From Verrucomicrobiia bacterium (lineage in GTDB: Bacteria > Verrucomicrobiota > Verrucomicrobiia > Opitutales > Opitutaceae): DNA of 7,046 bases. This document shows, piece after piece, positions 6,290 through 7,046 of the stretch. Position 1 is the stretch's first letter. Each line of letters starts with the position of its first letter. The stretch lies in NCBI GenBank assembly GCA_030424825.1, contig JAUHWE010000241.1, forward strand, positions 1 to 7,046, in the 5' to 3' direction. Made by a program: the position numbers and the translations under genes. The notes below the pieces were generated by a model. The model made no database searches, was not told where the DNA came from, and saw only the letters and a program-made list of their open reading frames with translations.

Positions 6290-6982
6290 CTACCCTTTGT
6301 TTTCAAAACATCGGGAAGCGCGAGTGTTTAATTCATTCAGCGTTCGTTCAATTTGCTTTCGGCACCGCTCGAGCCCTTCGTCATCAACTTCCCGATCGAC
6401 GAAAATGTCTTCTCCGATTTCAATAGATATCCGGGCAAAGGGCTTAGGAATAATCAGCTTATCCCAAGAACGGACTCTCCAATACCGGTTCGCACTATAG
6501 GACATCGGAACGACGGGAGAACCGGTCAATTTCGCCAGCATGGCCACTCCCATTTTGGCTTCGTAAATGGGCCCTTTAGAACCATCGGGGAGAATGATGG
6601 TCGAGCAGCCTTCTTTCTTCATCAGTCGATAGAAGCGCCTAAACCCTTCCGTCCCCCCTCGAGACGCCGATCCCCGTACGACTCGTGCCCCAATTCGCTT
6701 CCCGAATATCGCGCCTATCTCCCCGTCTTTCGACAAGCTCGACATCATCGCGATCTTGACCCCTTTCTCAATCAGACGCTTCCGAATGAGAATCGAAAAA
6801 TAGAAAATCCGATTGTGCCAGGCCGACAGGATCACCGGACCCGATTTCGAGTCCAGCTTCTCAAAACGCTCTTCGCCCTCAAAGTGGCAAATGCGGTAGG
6901 TGCATCCAAGGATGCCTACTATCAATTGAATCAGGACTGAATAGACGCGTACCTTAAAGGGGATCCCCGCCTTACCGCTCAT
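6290..6982 (-). CDS. Lysophospholipid acyltransferase-like protein (DUF374 family)
   Basis: The 230-residue protein matches the DUF374 branch of the LPLAT acyltransferase superfamily. An amphipathic to hydrophobic N-terminal segment (about 12-27, VRVYSVLIQLIVGILG) probably anchors it to the inner face of the cytoplasmic membrane. Family motifs follow in order: AWHNR (54-58), which replaces the usual HxxxxD acyl-transfer block; SSLSKDGEIG (81-90); VVRGSASRGG (101-110); and ILPDGSKGPIYEAKMGV (130-146), the PDGxxGP block. The likely role is transfer of an acyl chain to a lipid precursor such as lipid A or a lysophospholipid, but members are poorly characterised and the acceptor is unknown. The ATG start overlaps the stop of the gene before it (ATGA), and the TAG stop touches the hisA start codon, so all three are probably one transcript with coupled translation. 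A hydrophilic C-terminal helix (203-219) ends the protein. Confidence 0.9.
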   Translation of the reverse strand: MSGKAGIPFKVRVYSVLIQLIVGILGCTYRICHFEGEERFEKLDSKSGPVILSAWHNRIFYFSILIRKRLIEKGVKIAMMSSLSKDGEIGAIFGKRIGARVVRGSASRGGTEGFRRFYRLMKKEGCSTIILPDGSKGPIYEAKMGVAMLAKLTGSPVVPMSYSANRYWRVRSWDKLIIPKPFARISIEIGEDIFVDREVDDEGLERCRKQIERTLNELNTRASRCFENKG

Positions 6983-7046
6983 CCAGATCCTCTCGCAAGT
7001 TTCCCACGCGATCCAAGCCTATTTCTGAGCGCATAGCTCAAGGATA
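6979..7046 (-). CDS. 3' end of an unidentified upstream gene (partial)
   Basis: An open frame entering from the right edge ends in a TGA (6981-6979) that overlaps the acyltransferase ATG as ATGA, a common sign of translationally coupled operon genes. Only 21 C-terminal residues are in the window, Arg/Gly/Leu-rich and ending KLARGSG, which is too little to assign a family. A competing short frame here contains its own ATG and runs past the acyltransferase start, so the call rests mainly on the overlap geometry. Confidence 0.4.
   Translation of the reverse strand, partial: SLSYALRNRLGSRGKLARGSG

Noticed and set aside
6353..6940. Plus-strand open frame (195 codons) opposite the acyltransferase gene
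   Set aside because: It is fully antisense to a gene with clear family motifs, and its product is Pro/Arg/His-rich with no recognisable domain.
1..7046. Possible mobile element, defence system or CRISPR array
   Set aside because: I found no transposase, integrase, nuclease, toxin-antitoxin pair, repeat-spacer pattern or tRNA. All recognisable genes are metabolic or exported proteins.

Overview
The window looks like ordinary chromosomal DNA of a free-living, probably marine or polysaccharide-degrading bacterium. I would guess Verrucomicrobiota, class Opitutae. This rests on a combination: roughly balanced GC, weak or absent Shine-Dalgarno sites, a sulfatase, secreted DUF2911 and YHS-domain proteins, and above all a HisA isomerase of the eukaryotic (plant/fungal HIS6) type. 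The lineage is an inference from this gene mix, not from a marker gene.

Layout from left to right. Four genes lie on the minus strand: an unrecognised secreted coiled-coil protein (11-883), a secreted DUF2911 protein (1006-1542), a small exported YHS-domain protein (1689-2144) and an aldose 1-epimerase (2220-3233). A strong intrinsic terminator at 952-981 ends the DUF2911 transcript, so the leftmost gene needs its own promoter, and a candidate is visible at 896-923. A 159-bp divergent intergenic region separates the epimerase from a plus-strand sulfatase (3393-4829) that has no signal peptide. The sulfatase converges on a small unrecognised, probably exported protein (4856-5266, minus). A 258-bp intergenic stretch upstream of that gene contains a 13-bp imperfect inverted repeat. 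The right part is a tightly packed minus-strand operon: the 3' end of an unknown gene (ATGA overlap), then a DUF374 lysophospholipid-acyltransferase-like protein, then the eukaryotic-type HisA (stop and start codons abut).

How the genes may work together. The epimerase and sulfatase are divergently transcribed and could both serve use of sulfated sugars, but nothing in the window proves this. The isomerase and the acyltransferase are co-transcribed by layout but have no obvious biochemical link. I see no tRNA, rRNA, CRISPR array, insertion sequence, phage gene or defence system, and no convincing new multi-gene system. The points most worth a second look are the eukaryotic-type HisA and its operon partner, the two unrecognised exported proteins, and the inverted repeat at 5435-5470.
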